From Bilabrum cf. latius (Eukaryota; Bigyra: Bicosoecida; Bigyra; Bicosoecida), in assembly GCA_965178125.1 (NCBI GenBank), contig OZ237753.1, positions 496,001 to 560,000 on the forward strand: a stretch of 64,000 bases of DNA. Reading direction: 5' to 3'. The notes beneath the pieces are model-generated. The model was not told where the DNA came from. It did not search any database and saw only the letters and a list, made by a program, of their open reading frames with translations. The translations under genes and the position numbers were made by a program. Positions 11,371 to 22,391 of the stretch are shown here, in pieces. The first letter of the stretch is position 1, and the number at the start of each line of letters is the position of its first letter.

Positions 11371-14300
11371 GAGCGACTCACCCCTTGGACTTCTTCTTGA
11401 CTACCCTGCGCTTTCGCCTGCCACCTGCGGCAGCGCCTCCCGCGCCGGAAGATGATGACATCACCTCGATTCCGATGGACCCCTTCATGGCCGGGCTGAC
11501 GCTTATCTGCTCCCCCGAGTGCTTGCCTCGACTGGATGCTGCACCCGGTTCCACGCTACCGGCCTCTGGCACGACGCTGAGCGAATGCGGCTGGTCAGAC
11601 CCAGTCGCATCCGTGGATTCAGCAGGCGCTTCGGGGTACAGCTGCCTGTCTTTCCGGCGCCACAGCTCGTCCACTGGCCGAGCACGTGTTGCCGCGCCTC
11701 CCTGGGCCCAGCGCATCTGTTCCTGTCTCACCGCGTCCACGACACCGCTCCTGACCAGCGTGCTCAGCTTGCCTGAGAGCTGCTTCTGCGAGTACGGCTT
11801 CGCCAGCAGACCGTAGAAGCCGGCAGCTCTGTACTCCGGCAGGTTCCAAGCATCGTGGTTGGCCGTCATGGCGAAGATGGGCACCCTGCATCCCAGCTCA
11901 AGGAGGTGCTTGCACACGTCCGTGCCCCTGGAATGCACCATCACGATGTCCATCAGGACCAAGTCGAACTAACGGCCGGAGCTTGCTGCACGGTGAGCAG
12001 AATGTTTGCTTGCCAGCTGCCCCCTGCCCTTCAGCACAGCCTCGCACTCCTGCCCGTCCTCCAGCTCCTCCGAGGTCGCACCGAGCCGCTGCAACATGCG
12101 GGAGGCCATTCGTCTGAGGGCGCGCTCATCGTCCACCAGCAGCACGTGCAGACCAGAGAGTGGGCCCTGGGCGTGGGACGGTGGCATCGGGGGAGCAGCT
12201 GGCACGGTGCCAGCAGAATTACCGTCAACCAATCCGCGATCGCTTGCAGCTGGAGACTACACGCCTCCCATTGCAGTCGTCATGTCGGAGGCAGTCCTGC
12301 CTCGGCTACCTGAGTGTGCGCTTGTGCTCCTTGACAGGCCCCTCCTGAATGCCTCCCTCAGTTGCTTGGACATTGATGTGGGCAATTTGCATGCCTGCAT
12401 CAGCTAATCTGTTCTCGGGGCTTGATCAAACAAATTCGACACTCCCAACGGTGTGTGTGGACCAGATTCACTAATGACAGACGAAGATGATGGCGCTCTC
12501 GGGTTCGCCTCGCTGCTCTGCCTTGGTGGCTTGGCTTGCCGCAGCATAGGATCTGTCCCTTCGTCACCATCACCAGTGGACTACCCCGATTCCTGGACGC
12601 AATCAGCCCTCAAGTCGACGTGAAGTGCATGTCCGTGCAGCCTGCCAGTGCTATTCGTGGAAGACGACCACTTGCCCTTGCTCCCTGCAACTTTGCCGCC
12701 TCCACGTGCCTGCCGACCTACTGGCTCGACTACAGCGGCCGAAATAGATCGCTGGTCATGGTGTCCCTCCAATATCGGCGCGCGAGCATGAAAAGACTGC
12801 CGCACGTGATCTCTGGCAGAAGGACCCAACTTGTCTAGCCTCGCATCCCTTCGCTTGGAGGCCTGTACGTCGGCCCTCTGCATGCGGTCCGACCACCGGC
12901 CTGCTGCTCTTAAAGTTGCCTTGAAGCTGGCACTTGCAATTGCAGCATTTCTCCTGCTCTGACTGTTCATAGAGGATGCCGACTTATTATCTCTATCCTG
13001 AAAAGCAACTGCATGCCCAGTTGCCTTTGAATTGCCGCGCTGCTTTACAACGTACGGCTGACTGCCGCTTCGCCGCCCTGATAGTAACTGACTACTGCGA
13101 GCGAGCCCAGGCCCCTCAAGCCCGCCAAACCGGCCACTAAGGGATCGCATGTGCACGAGCAGCGACCTCAGCTCTGGCTTTCCCAGCATCAAGACAGCCT
13201 CTAGCGTGGATGTCTTTGGAGCATGTGATTGGTTCTTTCCGGCAATGCTTTCTTCTTTGGGCCGCCTGGCATCGAATGGAAGACCGAGACCAGGCTCTAC
13301 GCAGATCGATCGGCCTGCCTGCCTCCATTCCAGGAGTTGCTGCAGCACACGCAGCACAGCCTGCTGCCTCCTAGTGCGACGCCTCTCTGTCGGGCGAAAG
13401 ATTGATCCATTGAGTGCACGGCTCGTAGACCGTGAGCGCGATGACGCTGCATGGTCGTCTGGCAGGCTGCGCTCCTGCGTGGCAGGCGATCTATCAATGC
13501 TCGAAACGAAGTTGGATGACTATGCGAGGCCAGACGCGGCTGCAGGATACCCCCTTGCGCTTGCGATGGTGCGGGTGGGTCCCGGATTCAGTGCCGCCGA
13601 GAGGGGCGGCACTACCGGCTGGTCCGTCCCCTTCAGTGTCTGGACGCAGGGGCTCCCGCGACCGTGAGCAGCACCCCCTGTGCCAGTGCTAGCTCCGTGG
13701 TGACTACTAGCTTGCTGCACGTCCTGCTCAGATACATCAGCTGCAGGCATGGACACAGGCCCGCTGTCTGTGCCCCATGTCTCGCTGCTGATCCTTCTCG
13801 CCGTGCATTCTTCAAGAGCGCCGTCCGTGTCTCCTGCAGACAGCCGGGTGATGGCGCGGTTCAGCGCCTGCATCTCCACCTGCAGTCGCTGCTCCCACAT
13901 TGCGCTGGCATTCCTGGGCAGCTTGCTCACCGCCCCTGCCTCCATCCTTCGCACCACGCGCCACGGGGGCCGCAGCGGCAGCGCCACCTCTAGCACGGTC
14001 CTCTTCCTCCTCTTCTCCGTCCTCAGCTCGATGGTCCCGCCCATCTGCTTGGTCAGCTCCTCCGCCATGGCCAGGCCTAGCCCAGAGCCCTTCTGCTTGG
14101 CCACTGAGCTGGCGCTGCCGTCAGGGGCTGACGGCTTGAATGGCACGTGCCCGCTCGCTTCTCGAGAAGCTCGCCCGGCTGCCTGGGGACCTGGGCTCTC
14201 CGACTCAAAGCTCTCACCCAGCTCGTCTGAGTCGCTGTCCCCGGTGCTGCCTCCGCTTATCCCCCCCTTGCCACCGCTACCCTTGCTGGATGCATCGCCC

Positions 14301-17300
14301 GTGACAAACGCCGAAAACAGCTTGTGCCGCCCAGGCCCCGAGCCCCCGAGCCCCTTCCCTGTGTCGATCACCCTGAACACCAGCATGGGGGCAAGGAGAG
14401 GAGGTAGCTGCTGGGAAGCCGAACTTACTTCCTCTTTGCTACCCTTGGTCATGGAGGAGTCTGATGGCGCGGTGGAGTGACCTGTGTTGTTGCTGTTGCC
14501 ATGAATCTCGATGGAGTTGGTGGTCATCGGACGCAGCGTCCGTGCCGCAAGCGTGTCCGTCTCGAGAGCCAGCATACGCTCTAGGCCCTCCTGGCCATCA
14601 GCGCCTTGCTTGCTGGTCCTCCTCGTGTTCCTTCGAGAGCCAGCGTGGACCGTGGAGAACCCGCTGAGCAGTGCGCTTGGCGGCAGCACGCGGTCCACGA
14701 TGCTGGGAATGGCCGCCATGGCCCCAACCACGGGACCTCCAAGCGGCCGCTAGTCCCGCTCGGCAAAGACCTGCTTGACTCCACGCAGCACGGGGGCAGC
14801 CAGGGCAGATGGCTTCCTGGCCCTGGCGCGCTCGATCGCTTGCAGGAGCTCTGCACCCACCTCCTCAGATCCACCGCACAGCTCGGTGCATGCGGACAAC
14901 TGCTCCTTGCGAATAGCCTCAAGGCGAGAAAGGTGGCTAGAGCCTGCGTGCTTCACCGTGTCCTCGTTGCCAAGGCACCCGGCAGTCTGGCCACCTGCCT
15001 TCGCTGGCTCCATGCCAATCCCCAGAGCCCATCTCGTCTCCTCGCCCTGCTTCTGCTCGAACTGCTTCGGACCTCCATCGGCGGATTCCTCTCCCTGCAT
15101 GACCTTGGCCTCTTGCTCGATTGCCCACTGGATCATCTTGAAGTGCCCGTGCGACTTCCAATTGGATGAGCGTCCCGCCAGGTCCGTGCCTTTCTACTCG
15201 TCGCTATCGTACATGCGGGCCCACCTGCTGGACCTGATTTCTTCCTCCACGATATGCCTGCTCATGGGTCTCAGCCTCACCTGAAGGTCCACCATGATGT
15301 ACCCACTCTTGCAAAACTTGGCCGCGTTCGTCAGGCCGTTGGCAAGGATCTGCGTGATCCTCAGCTCGTCTGCGAGCACCACGGGGGGCACAGAGGCAGC
15401 CACGTGGAACCGAAGAGGCACTTCTGCGAACGACTGGTGGCTGGAAGATACTGCCACGATCAGCCTGCGGGGGTCCATAGGTGCGGGCGAGATGGGCAGC
15501 TTGCCTTGCTGCAGCCTGCTGAGGTCGAGCAGGTCGTTCACCAGCCGATGCAGGGTCTCTGTGCCCTGATGGATGACGTCCATGTCGCCACCGCCCGCCC
15601 GGATCTGGCTGTGGGCCGCTCCGACCAGGTGCTTCGCGTCCTCCAGCTGCTGTGCCCCGGCAGTGAGTTTCCTGGTGGCATAGCCGAGGGTCTGCAGGGC
15701 CTTGAGCTGTTCCTGGGTGCGTGCAGCTGCTGCACCGCTGCTGGGGCTGAGGGGCTTCTTCTCTGCCCCGGCTGCTGCAGATGCTTTGTCTGCATCGCTG
15801 GCAACCGGACCCTCCTCCATCTATGCCGCCAGCATCAGCCGCTCAGCCGCTTGTGTGCACTGCTCGGCTGCGGTCCGGTTCTCGATCAGGGCCCCCTCCA
15901 GCACAGCAAGGGCCTGTTCAGCAGCCTCACCCGCGCTGGCCGAGGCCTCCCTCAGCATACCCAGGCTGCCGCTGCACAGGTGCAGGGGATTGCGCTGCTC
16001 GTGCACCACGAAGGACACGAGGATCTGGTGGGCCTTTTGTGCTGCCTCAAACCGCCCCTGCTGCTCTGCCCTGGCCTGGTAGTCCCTGAGCTCCTGTGAC
16101 CGTTGCACCCAGAACACCACGCCAACCATTCCTGCTATGATTATGGACACAAGACCTCCCGCGAGCAACGGAGCCAAGATCGCGTTCCTTCCCTGATTCT
16201 CGAAGAACTCATCAGTGATCGCCACGTGGATGGACCACACCCGGTTGCCCACTGGCACGAGGTACCCCAGCACCTCCCGCGAGCTCCTCGTGGCACGCTC
16301 CTTGACGAAGCTCAGCACCCGCTCCTGAGCCTCATCAGAGGCCGGGTCATCCACCTCGCGCACGTCATTGAGGGCGTACTGGAACTGGCCCAGCCCTGCA
16401 GGGACGCTGTGGCGAGGCACTGCCTCCGTGCCGACAGAGAACAAGTCAAAGAGGGGCGAGTTGGCCAGATCCTAGAAGCCCTGCGTCGCTGCGGCATACG
16501 CATACCCGTCGTATGGCCTCTCCGTTCGTCCGTTGAGTCTACCCGCTCCGTCGCTCAGCCTCTCCTGGGCCTCGTTCACGAGGTCGGTCACGTCCTCGCT
16601 GTAGATGGCCACGGGGGAGTCGGCGTCCCGCACCAGCTCTGCCTGATTCGATATCGCGGCGAAAAAGAAAATAGACAGCGCATGGCCGCGCATGAGATGC
16701 CCGTTCACGCATCTGCTGCTGCACGGCTCCAGGGGGTGCTCCCTCCTGCCCTCTTGCACGTCGATGAGGCTCTGGTTGTAGGCCGCCAGCGCGTCCTCTG
16801 CAGAGGTGAAGGGCAGGCACATGGCCCTGAAGGCCTCCCCACAGGCGTCGCTCGCGTTGTGAGTGTACTGCTCCTGCTGCACCACTTCCTGTGGACTCGT
16901 CACACGGTTGATCCCGGGGGCCACATCGCCGGCAAGCTCGGCCAGGTTTGTGTTGGGAGGCAGCTTTGTAGGGCCACCGCCTGGCTCCAGGCCGGTGTTA
17001 GAGTACACAGGGGCGGCCACTGATACACCCCGTAGCAACCGCCCCCTGCTCACCAGTAGCAGCGGCTCCGACATTGCGATCGTCTGGAATGTGCTCGCCG
17101 TCTGGATGGCATGGTATCGTGGCGTGCTGGTTGCAAGGTCCAGACCGAGGGCTTGCACCTCGAGATCGCTGTAGTCGCCAAACATGACAAGCAACGAAGC
17201 CCGTCTAGGAGCTAATATGCTCTCGTTGGCCTGAGAGAGGGGGATGAGGCCGGTCGGTCCGAGAGCGAGCATCTCGGCGCCTGGCTGCCGGTTCAAGTTG

Positions 17301-17695
17301 GAGGGATATTCCGCATCCAAGATTGCCTGCACCACTGAGATATGGACGCGGTCTATTTCGACACTATATCCAACCGCAGACACTCTGCCGGGGTTTGCTG
17401 CGACGATTTGGTCTGCTACAGCCTCTGCCGCAAAGCTGCGCGACCCGAGATATTCAGTGCTAGTAGCAGTCCCTTCCAGGGCTGCTCGAAGACCTGCTAG
17501 CTCCGGGAAGTGGCTGTAGAATGCTTGCGCCAACGCATTTACTCGGAGCCTTGCGCGTTCTGCGAACTTTTGATAGTTGTCGTCGCGCTCGGTTGTCTGA
17601 ACCGTGACAGCGACCACGGCTGTCACCGCCAGGCACACAACGAACACGATTGTGACCCACCAGCAGGGATATAAACCACAATATTTCTATGAAGG
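11371..17695 (-). repeat. Right arm of the inverted duplication
   Basis: Reverse-complement partner of 4950-11234. It carries kinase copy B, so the two genes point tail to tail. Confidence 0.9.
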
Positions 17696-17743
17696 GGCCT
17701 GTAGCGGGTTGCGTTTCGGTTTGTCCGCTTTAATCGCTTGCAT
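11378..17743 (-). CDS. CHASE-domain hybrid histidine kinase, copy B
   Basis: Paralogue of the kinase at 4898-11227 with the same domain order: N-terminal membrane segment, CHASE-like region, second membrane segment, HisKA with His581 in VVHEQRNP, split HATPase, and C-terminal receiver. One frame of 2,121 residues from ATG 17743 to TGA 11380-11378, with TAG read as Gln at many sites, including one in the N-terminal APSQKYCGLYPCWW region. Two positions that are TAG in copy A are CAG here (14093-14095 within VAKQKGSGLGL; 13640-13642 within CVQTLKGTDQ). The region matching 12.2-13.5 kb is the most diverged from copy A. All phosphotransfer residues are kept, so both copies look functional. Confidence 0.9.
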
Positions 17744-18279
17744 CGTAGCCAAGTGCGTAATGCCGACGAAATGTTCCACTGCAATGAAATCGCAGCAGAG
17801 AACAACAAATCCTGCACAAAGCAGACTAATTTATCTAAAAGACAGTATTCAGCCAATTTCTCGTACTTGAGGACGGTTTATTTCGACAATAGATGCGGGG
17901 GCGCTTTGTTAAACCGATGGAGCAGCAATTCCATTCGCGGTGCGGTGCACTCATCACATCGGAGCTGGTTCTCGGTTTTTAATTAACGCTCAAATTGTCA
18001 TCTTACGGAATACGACGCTCTCCGAATGTGCTCGCAGAGACGAAATCACGGTATTTTCATGTAGCAGGTCTGTCTGCAACAAGTTCTATGTGCTGGTGGA
18101 GAGTGTTCCTCCCATTGAGGAGATTACGTGAGTCCGATGTGTTACGGGATTGACTGGACAGGGCTCTGAGATGATGTCTCGAGTGTGACAATGGTATGAC
18201 AGTTGAAACATAAACTCAATCTCCGCGTCCAACGGAGCGAGCGCCTAGAATCTGGCGTGGAAACTTGGAGCCGAATCCG
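17744..18279. other. Intergenic region upstream of kinase B
   Basis: 536 bp between the kinase B start and the NOP2 stop, both on the minus strand. AT-richer than the genes. Its sequence does not resemble the region upstream of copy A, so the duplication did not copy the promoter, or it has diverged. No gene seen. Confidence 0.6.
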
Positions 18280-21200
18280 TCACTTGCGTTTTCCGCCCTT
18301 CTTCTTCCCTTTGCCTCCCTTCTTGCCCTTCCCCTTACCTGCTCCCTTCCCTCCCTCTGTTTTTCTTGCCTCATCAATGTCCATCCCTGCGGCCCTCGGC
18401 TTCATGAACTTGTCGAATTCGCGCACGTCCTGGCCCCCGAACGACACGCGCTTCCTTTCCGCTGCTGCTGTGCTGTCGTCGCTGCCACCGTCGGCTCTCT
18501 TCTTGCTCTTCTTCTCGGACTTGGGCTTCTTCTTTTTCTTGCCAGAGGAAGACTTGCTGTCGCTAGAAGAAGCAGATGCTTGCTGCGTTGGGGTCGCCGG
18601 GGCGCTCGCCCTGTTGGAGGAGGACGAAGATGAGGATGAGGATGCAGCGGTTGACTTGGACGAGCCGGCGGCTGGCTTGACCATCTTCTTGCGCTTGCCC
18701 TTCAGCTTGAACGCGCGGGCGCTCCCGCTCGCGTCAGCCTCCCCAAGAATTGCATCCGCCCGCACCCTTGCCTCCTCAAGCAAAGTCTCCTTGCTGGTGG
18801 CCTTGCGCATCCCCATGGATTCCAGCTTGTCGGCCCCGGTTCGCTTCCTCTCGTCGTGCAACCGCTGCATCTCGGACTCTTCGTACACGGCCATTGCAGC
18901 CGACTCGGCCGCCCTCCTTCCCATCGCACGCTCGGCGTCTCCTGCGCCGATCGTGGCAAGCCTCTTCTTCTTGCCCTTGACTCGCTTCCCGAGCACACCG
19001 CCCACGGATGCCGTTCCGGCCGCGGCATCCGACGGCTTGGAATCTGCCGCACTGGACTCGTCCGCTGCGTCGTCCTCCTCCGTTCCGTCGTCAGCGCCAT
19101 TCTCAGTGCGCCTCCTCTTCTTCTTCTTCCCGCCCTTCTCCTTCCTTCCCTTCTTGCCCTTCTTCTTCCCACCAGTGTCCTTCTCGCCCACCCCATCGCT
19201 GGGGTCGTCAGCCCTTCCGCTGCTCCCGTTCTCCATCTGCTCCCTACCGCGCTTCTTGCCTGCCTTGGTCGGCACGACAAGAGCCTTGCTACCGGCAGCA
19301 GCTGTTGCACCCTCGTCCTCCTCGCCGTCGTCCTTCATCGGCACGCTCTCTCCACGGGCCTTCGCCTTGGCAGCTCGCTTGGCCTCTTTGCGCTCCTTGC
19401 GTCTCCGCGCATTCTCCTTCTTCTTCCTGGCTTTCTCCTCCTCTTCAATCCTTCGCAGATCGGCGGCTGACGGGCTCACTCGGCTCCTCCTCCGCCTGAG
19501 CTCCTTGACCACCTTGCCTCCCTTACGCATCCGAACCACAAACTCCTCCTCTTCCTCCTCATCTTCGTCACTATCGTCGCTGTCCGCAGACTCAGAGTCG
19601 GACTGCTCCATCGCAGCCGCACCACCAGCGGTGGCCTCGCCCTCCTGCTCCTCGTCCTCGCCGTCGTCATCTACCACGTCCTTTGCACCGGGCGCAATCT
19701 TCCTGAACTTGGCGACAAAGAAACCATCCATGTTGTGCACGTGCGGCAGGAACCGCCTGGCCAACTTTACGCTCGGGTGGAACCGGTGGTGGAAATATGC
19801 CGGCATTGCCTGTGAGGAAAGCACCAAAAAGGGCAGCTCAAACGCACGATAGTTGATGCCGAAGCACAAACAAACATGGATGTCCACGCAGGACGTAGCC
19901 CCGGCCTGTATCATGGCAGGACGCGGAGTTACAAAACACGCGGTGGGTTTCAATCTAGCGATGGTACAGTTGCCGCGCCGTGGACGTGGAAAGCGCCTAG
20001 GCGTGGCTTCAGGAATGCATCGCGGAGCATAGGGCAAGGGGAGCCAAGTACAACGAAAAACCAAAGAACCAAGAGGGCAAGCAATGGGAATCGTTCTCAC
20101 GGGTCTTCCGACGTCGATCTTGTCCTGCACGGGCACGAGCTTTACCTTGCGCTTGCGAAGCACGTAGTCTACCACGGCCTCGTTCTCCTCCACGCTGACG
20201 CTGCAGGTCGAGTACACAAAGATACCGCCCGTCGGGCTGTTGTGGTCCACCGCATCGACGGCGGCAAGGCAAAGCTGTTTCTGCAAGTAGGCCATCTTCT
20301 TGACGTCCTCGTACGTCTTCTGCGTCTTCACGCTGGGATCCTTGGCGATGACTCCGAGCCCGGTGCACGGGGCATCCAGCAGCACTCGGTCAAAGGACCC
20401 AAGCCCAAACACCTTGTGGATCTCTCGGCCATCAAGGCAGCTCGCGACCGAGCAAGTCACGCCCAGTCTGGCCAGGTTGGCCACCAGGGACCGCGACCTC
20501 AGCGGGCTGGGATCGTTGGCGACGAGGGCGCCGCGGTTCCGCATCAGCTGCGCGATGTGCGTGGTCTTGCCTCCCGGGGCCGCCGCCACGTCGATGATCC
20601 TCTCACCTGGCCTGGGATCCAGGGCCAGGACGCTCATCATTGAGCTGGCGCTCTGGATGAAGTAGTGCCCCGTGAGGTACTCGGGCGTGGCTCCGATCGG
20701 GATGTTGCTCTCGTGCACGACGAGTCCGTCTCTGCTCCATTGAGCGAGGGGGTCGAGGTTGACGCCCCTGTTGATGAGGGCCTGGGCCACCTGCTTGCGC
20801 CGGGCCTTGAGCGTGTTCACACGCAGCGTCAGCGGCCTCGGCTGCTCGTTGGCCTCGAAGAATTCCAGCGCTTCCACCGGTTTGAAGATCTTCAAGAAGA
20901 GCTCCACCAGCTCCTGCGAGTAGCCGTAGTAACCCACCGCGTCCTCGGTCAGCCTGTCGAGGTACTCTGTCCTGTCCCGGCCTTCCTCCCTGCGCGCCTT
21001 AAAGTCGCTGAGGACCAGCACGATGGACCTCATTCTCTCCTTGACGACCTCCAAGTCGGGGGGCAGCTTCCTTTCTTCCTCCATCTCCGCCTCGGTCGGC
21101 AGGTGGTAACGGTCAGACTCTGCGCCCAAGGTGTGCAGCTGCATCTCAGCCTTGGCGGCTTCAATTTCCTGCTTTCTTGCGCGCTCAACCCTCTCCGCAA

Positions 21201-22057
21201 ACTCCTCGAATCCTTCACCTTGCCTGCGGATCATGTCCTCGGCGCCAGCACCGCCGTCCTCGTCCACCCCGTCTCCCTCGTCGTCGTCGCTGTCGTCATC
21301 ATCGTCGGAATCGGCAGAGCCATGCCCGAGGGAGGGCCCCGATACACGGCCAGCAGGGCCGTCATCAGAGCTATCGATGTCGCTATCATCGTCGTCGCCC
21401 TCGTCCTCGTCACTGTCCTCGTCACCATCCCCGAACAAGCTCACTTTCTTCGATTTGGCGCGCAGCGCCACTGCTCGCTTCAGCTCTGCCTCCCTGTCGG
21501 CATCCAATTCATCATCGCTATCACTGTCTTCATCGCTGTCATCGCCACTGCTGTCTGCTTGGCCGTCTTGGTCGTCACCAATAGCAGCAGAGACAAACTA
21601 CTCAGCCTTGCTTGGCTTGCGATCTGCTGCTTCCTCATCAGACATGTCGAATTCTGCGCCTTTTAAGGAAGACCAGTCGGCATCCTTTGGTTCCGAATCA
21701 GAGACTGCCTTGCCTGCAGACTTCTTGCTTTTGCTCTTGCCGTCCACTCCCTTCGATAAGCGAATTCTCTCAGCTCGCTCGTCTTCTTCCTCATCGCTAA
21801 CTTGCGGATCCCCATCTGCATCCAATATGGGGCCATTATGGCTAAATTCATCCTCAGACACGTGCCTAGCCGCAGGTTTACTTGCTTCGGCTGCGCGGGT
21901 AGGAAATAATGCGGCATGGTGGGCACAGGTGGAGCAGCTGCACAGCTGCCTGCATTGGCTTGAACTCTCCATGACATGGCTTACAACTCTTCCGTCGGCT
22001 CTTTTTATCCTTTCGCTTCTTTTTGCTGGCGCTACCTGGGGATTTCACCTTGGGCAT
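18280..22057 (-). CDS. NOP2: NOP2/NSUN1-type 25S/28S rRNA cytosine-C5 methyltransferase, three exons
   Basis: Nucleolar S-adenosylmethionine-dependent enzyme that methylates large-subunit rRNA and is needed for ribosome assembly. Model: 22057..21985, 21890..20101, 19809..18280; 1,130 residues, TGA stop. A basic start (MPKVKSPGSASKKKRKDKK) joins through a phase-matched intron to long Asp/Glu/Ser-rich stretches. The core has the AdoMet motif IIDVAAAPGGKTTH (about 455), DAPCTGLGVIAKDPS (about 531) and the catalytic-cysteine motif VYSTCSVSVEENE (about 587). Exon 3 opens with FHPSVKLARRFLPHVHNMDG and FFVAKF, diagnostic of the NOP2 branch. The last 480 residues are a Lys/Glu/Ser-rich tail that looks disordered and nucleolar. 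One TAG (21598-21600) lies in frame. Longer than most NOP2 proteins because of this tail. Confidence 0.92.
19810..20100 (-). other. Second intron of NOP2
   Basis: GTGAGA donor, TCCTCACAG acceptor, 291 nt. Splicing joins a VGRP segment to AMPAYFHHRFHPS, as the family expects. The length is a multiple of three and the frame holds no stop at all, so conceptual translation runs straight through it. Confidence 0.8.
21891..21984 (-). other. First intron of NOP2
   Basis: GTAAGC donor and CGCGCAG acceptor, 94 nt. It restores a Ser codon (T|CC) across the junction and links the basic start to the acidic body of the protein. Confidence 0.7.
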
Positions 22058-22391
22058 CTGCGTACTTAATGTACTTTTGTGTCTGGGAGGAACATGGCAG
22101 CTTGGGGGTTCTGTACGAACGTTCGCTTTTGCGCTTAGCGTGCACTGCACTTTCCGTTCACCACAACACTGTTGGCAATGACACAATAAACCTGGTTTTT
22201 CGAGCAGACAGCCATATAGGTGGCATTTGTAACAAGATGATTTTGCTCCACGAGCTTGAATTGCTTCTCCGAGGTTCGCTGGCGACAAAGTGCAGGAGCG
22301 CAGATAATGAGACAAAACGTTGAATCAACGACAGACTCAGCTAGCAAACATAATTCGACCAGTACAGCAGGCAGAAAGGGGCAACTCTGCG
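22058..22391. other. Intergenic region between the 5-phosphatase and NOP2
   Basis: 334 bp between two genes on the same strand. No supported gene or RNA; presumably the 3' flank of the phosphatase and the promoter of NOP2. Confidence 0.5.

Noticed and set aside
18203-19852. A 549-residue plus-strand reading frame opposite NOP2
   Set aside because: It is the antisense of the Lys/Glu-rich NOP2 tail (Leu/Phe/Ser-rich complement) with no domain of its own.
20665-21666. Plus-strand frame of 333 residues
   Set aside because: Antisense of the NOP2 methyltransferase core and acidic region; the minus strand carries the recognisable motifs.
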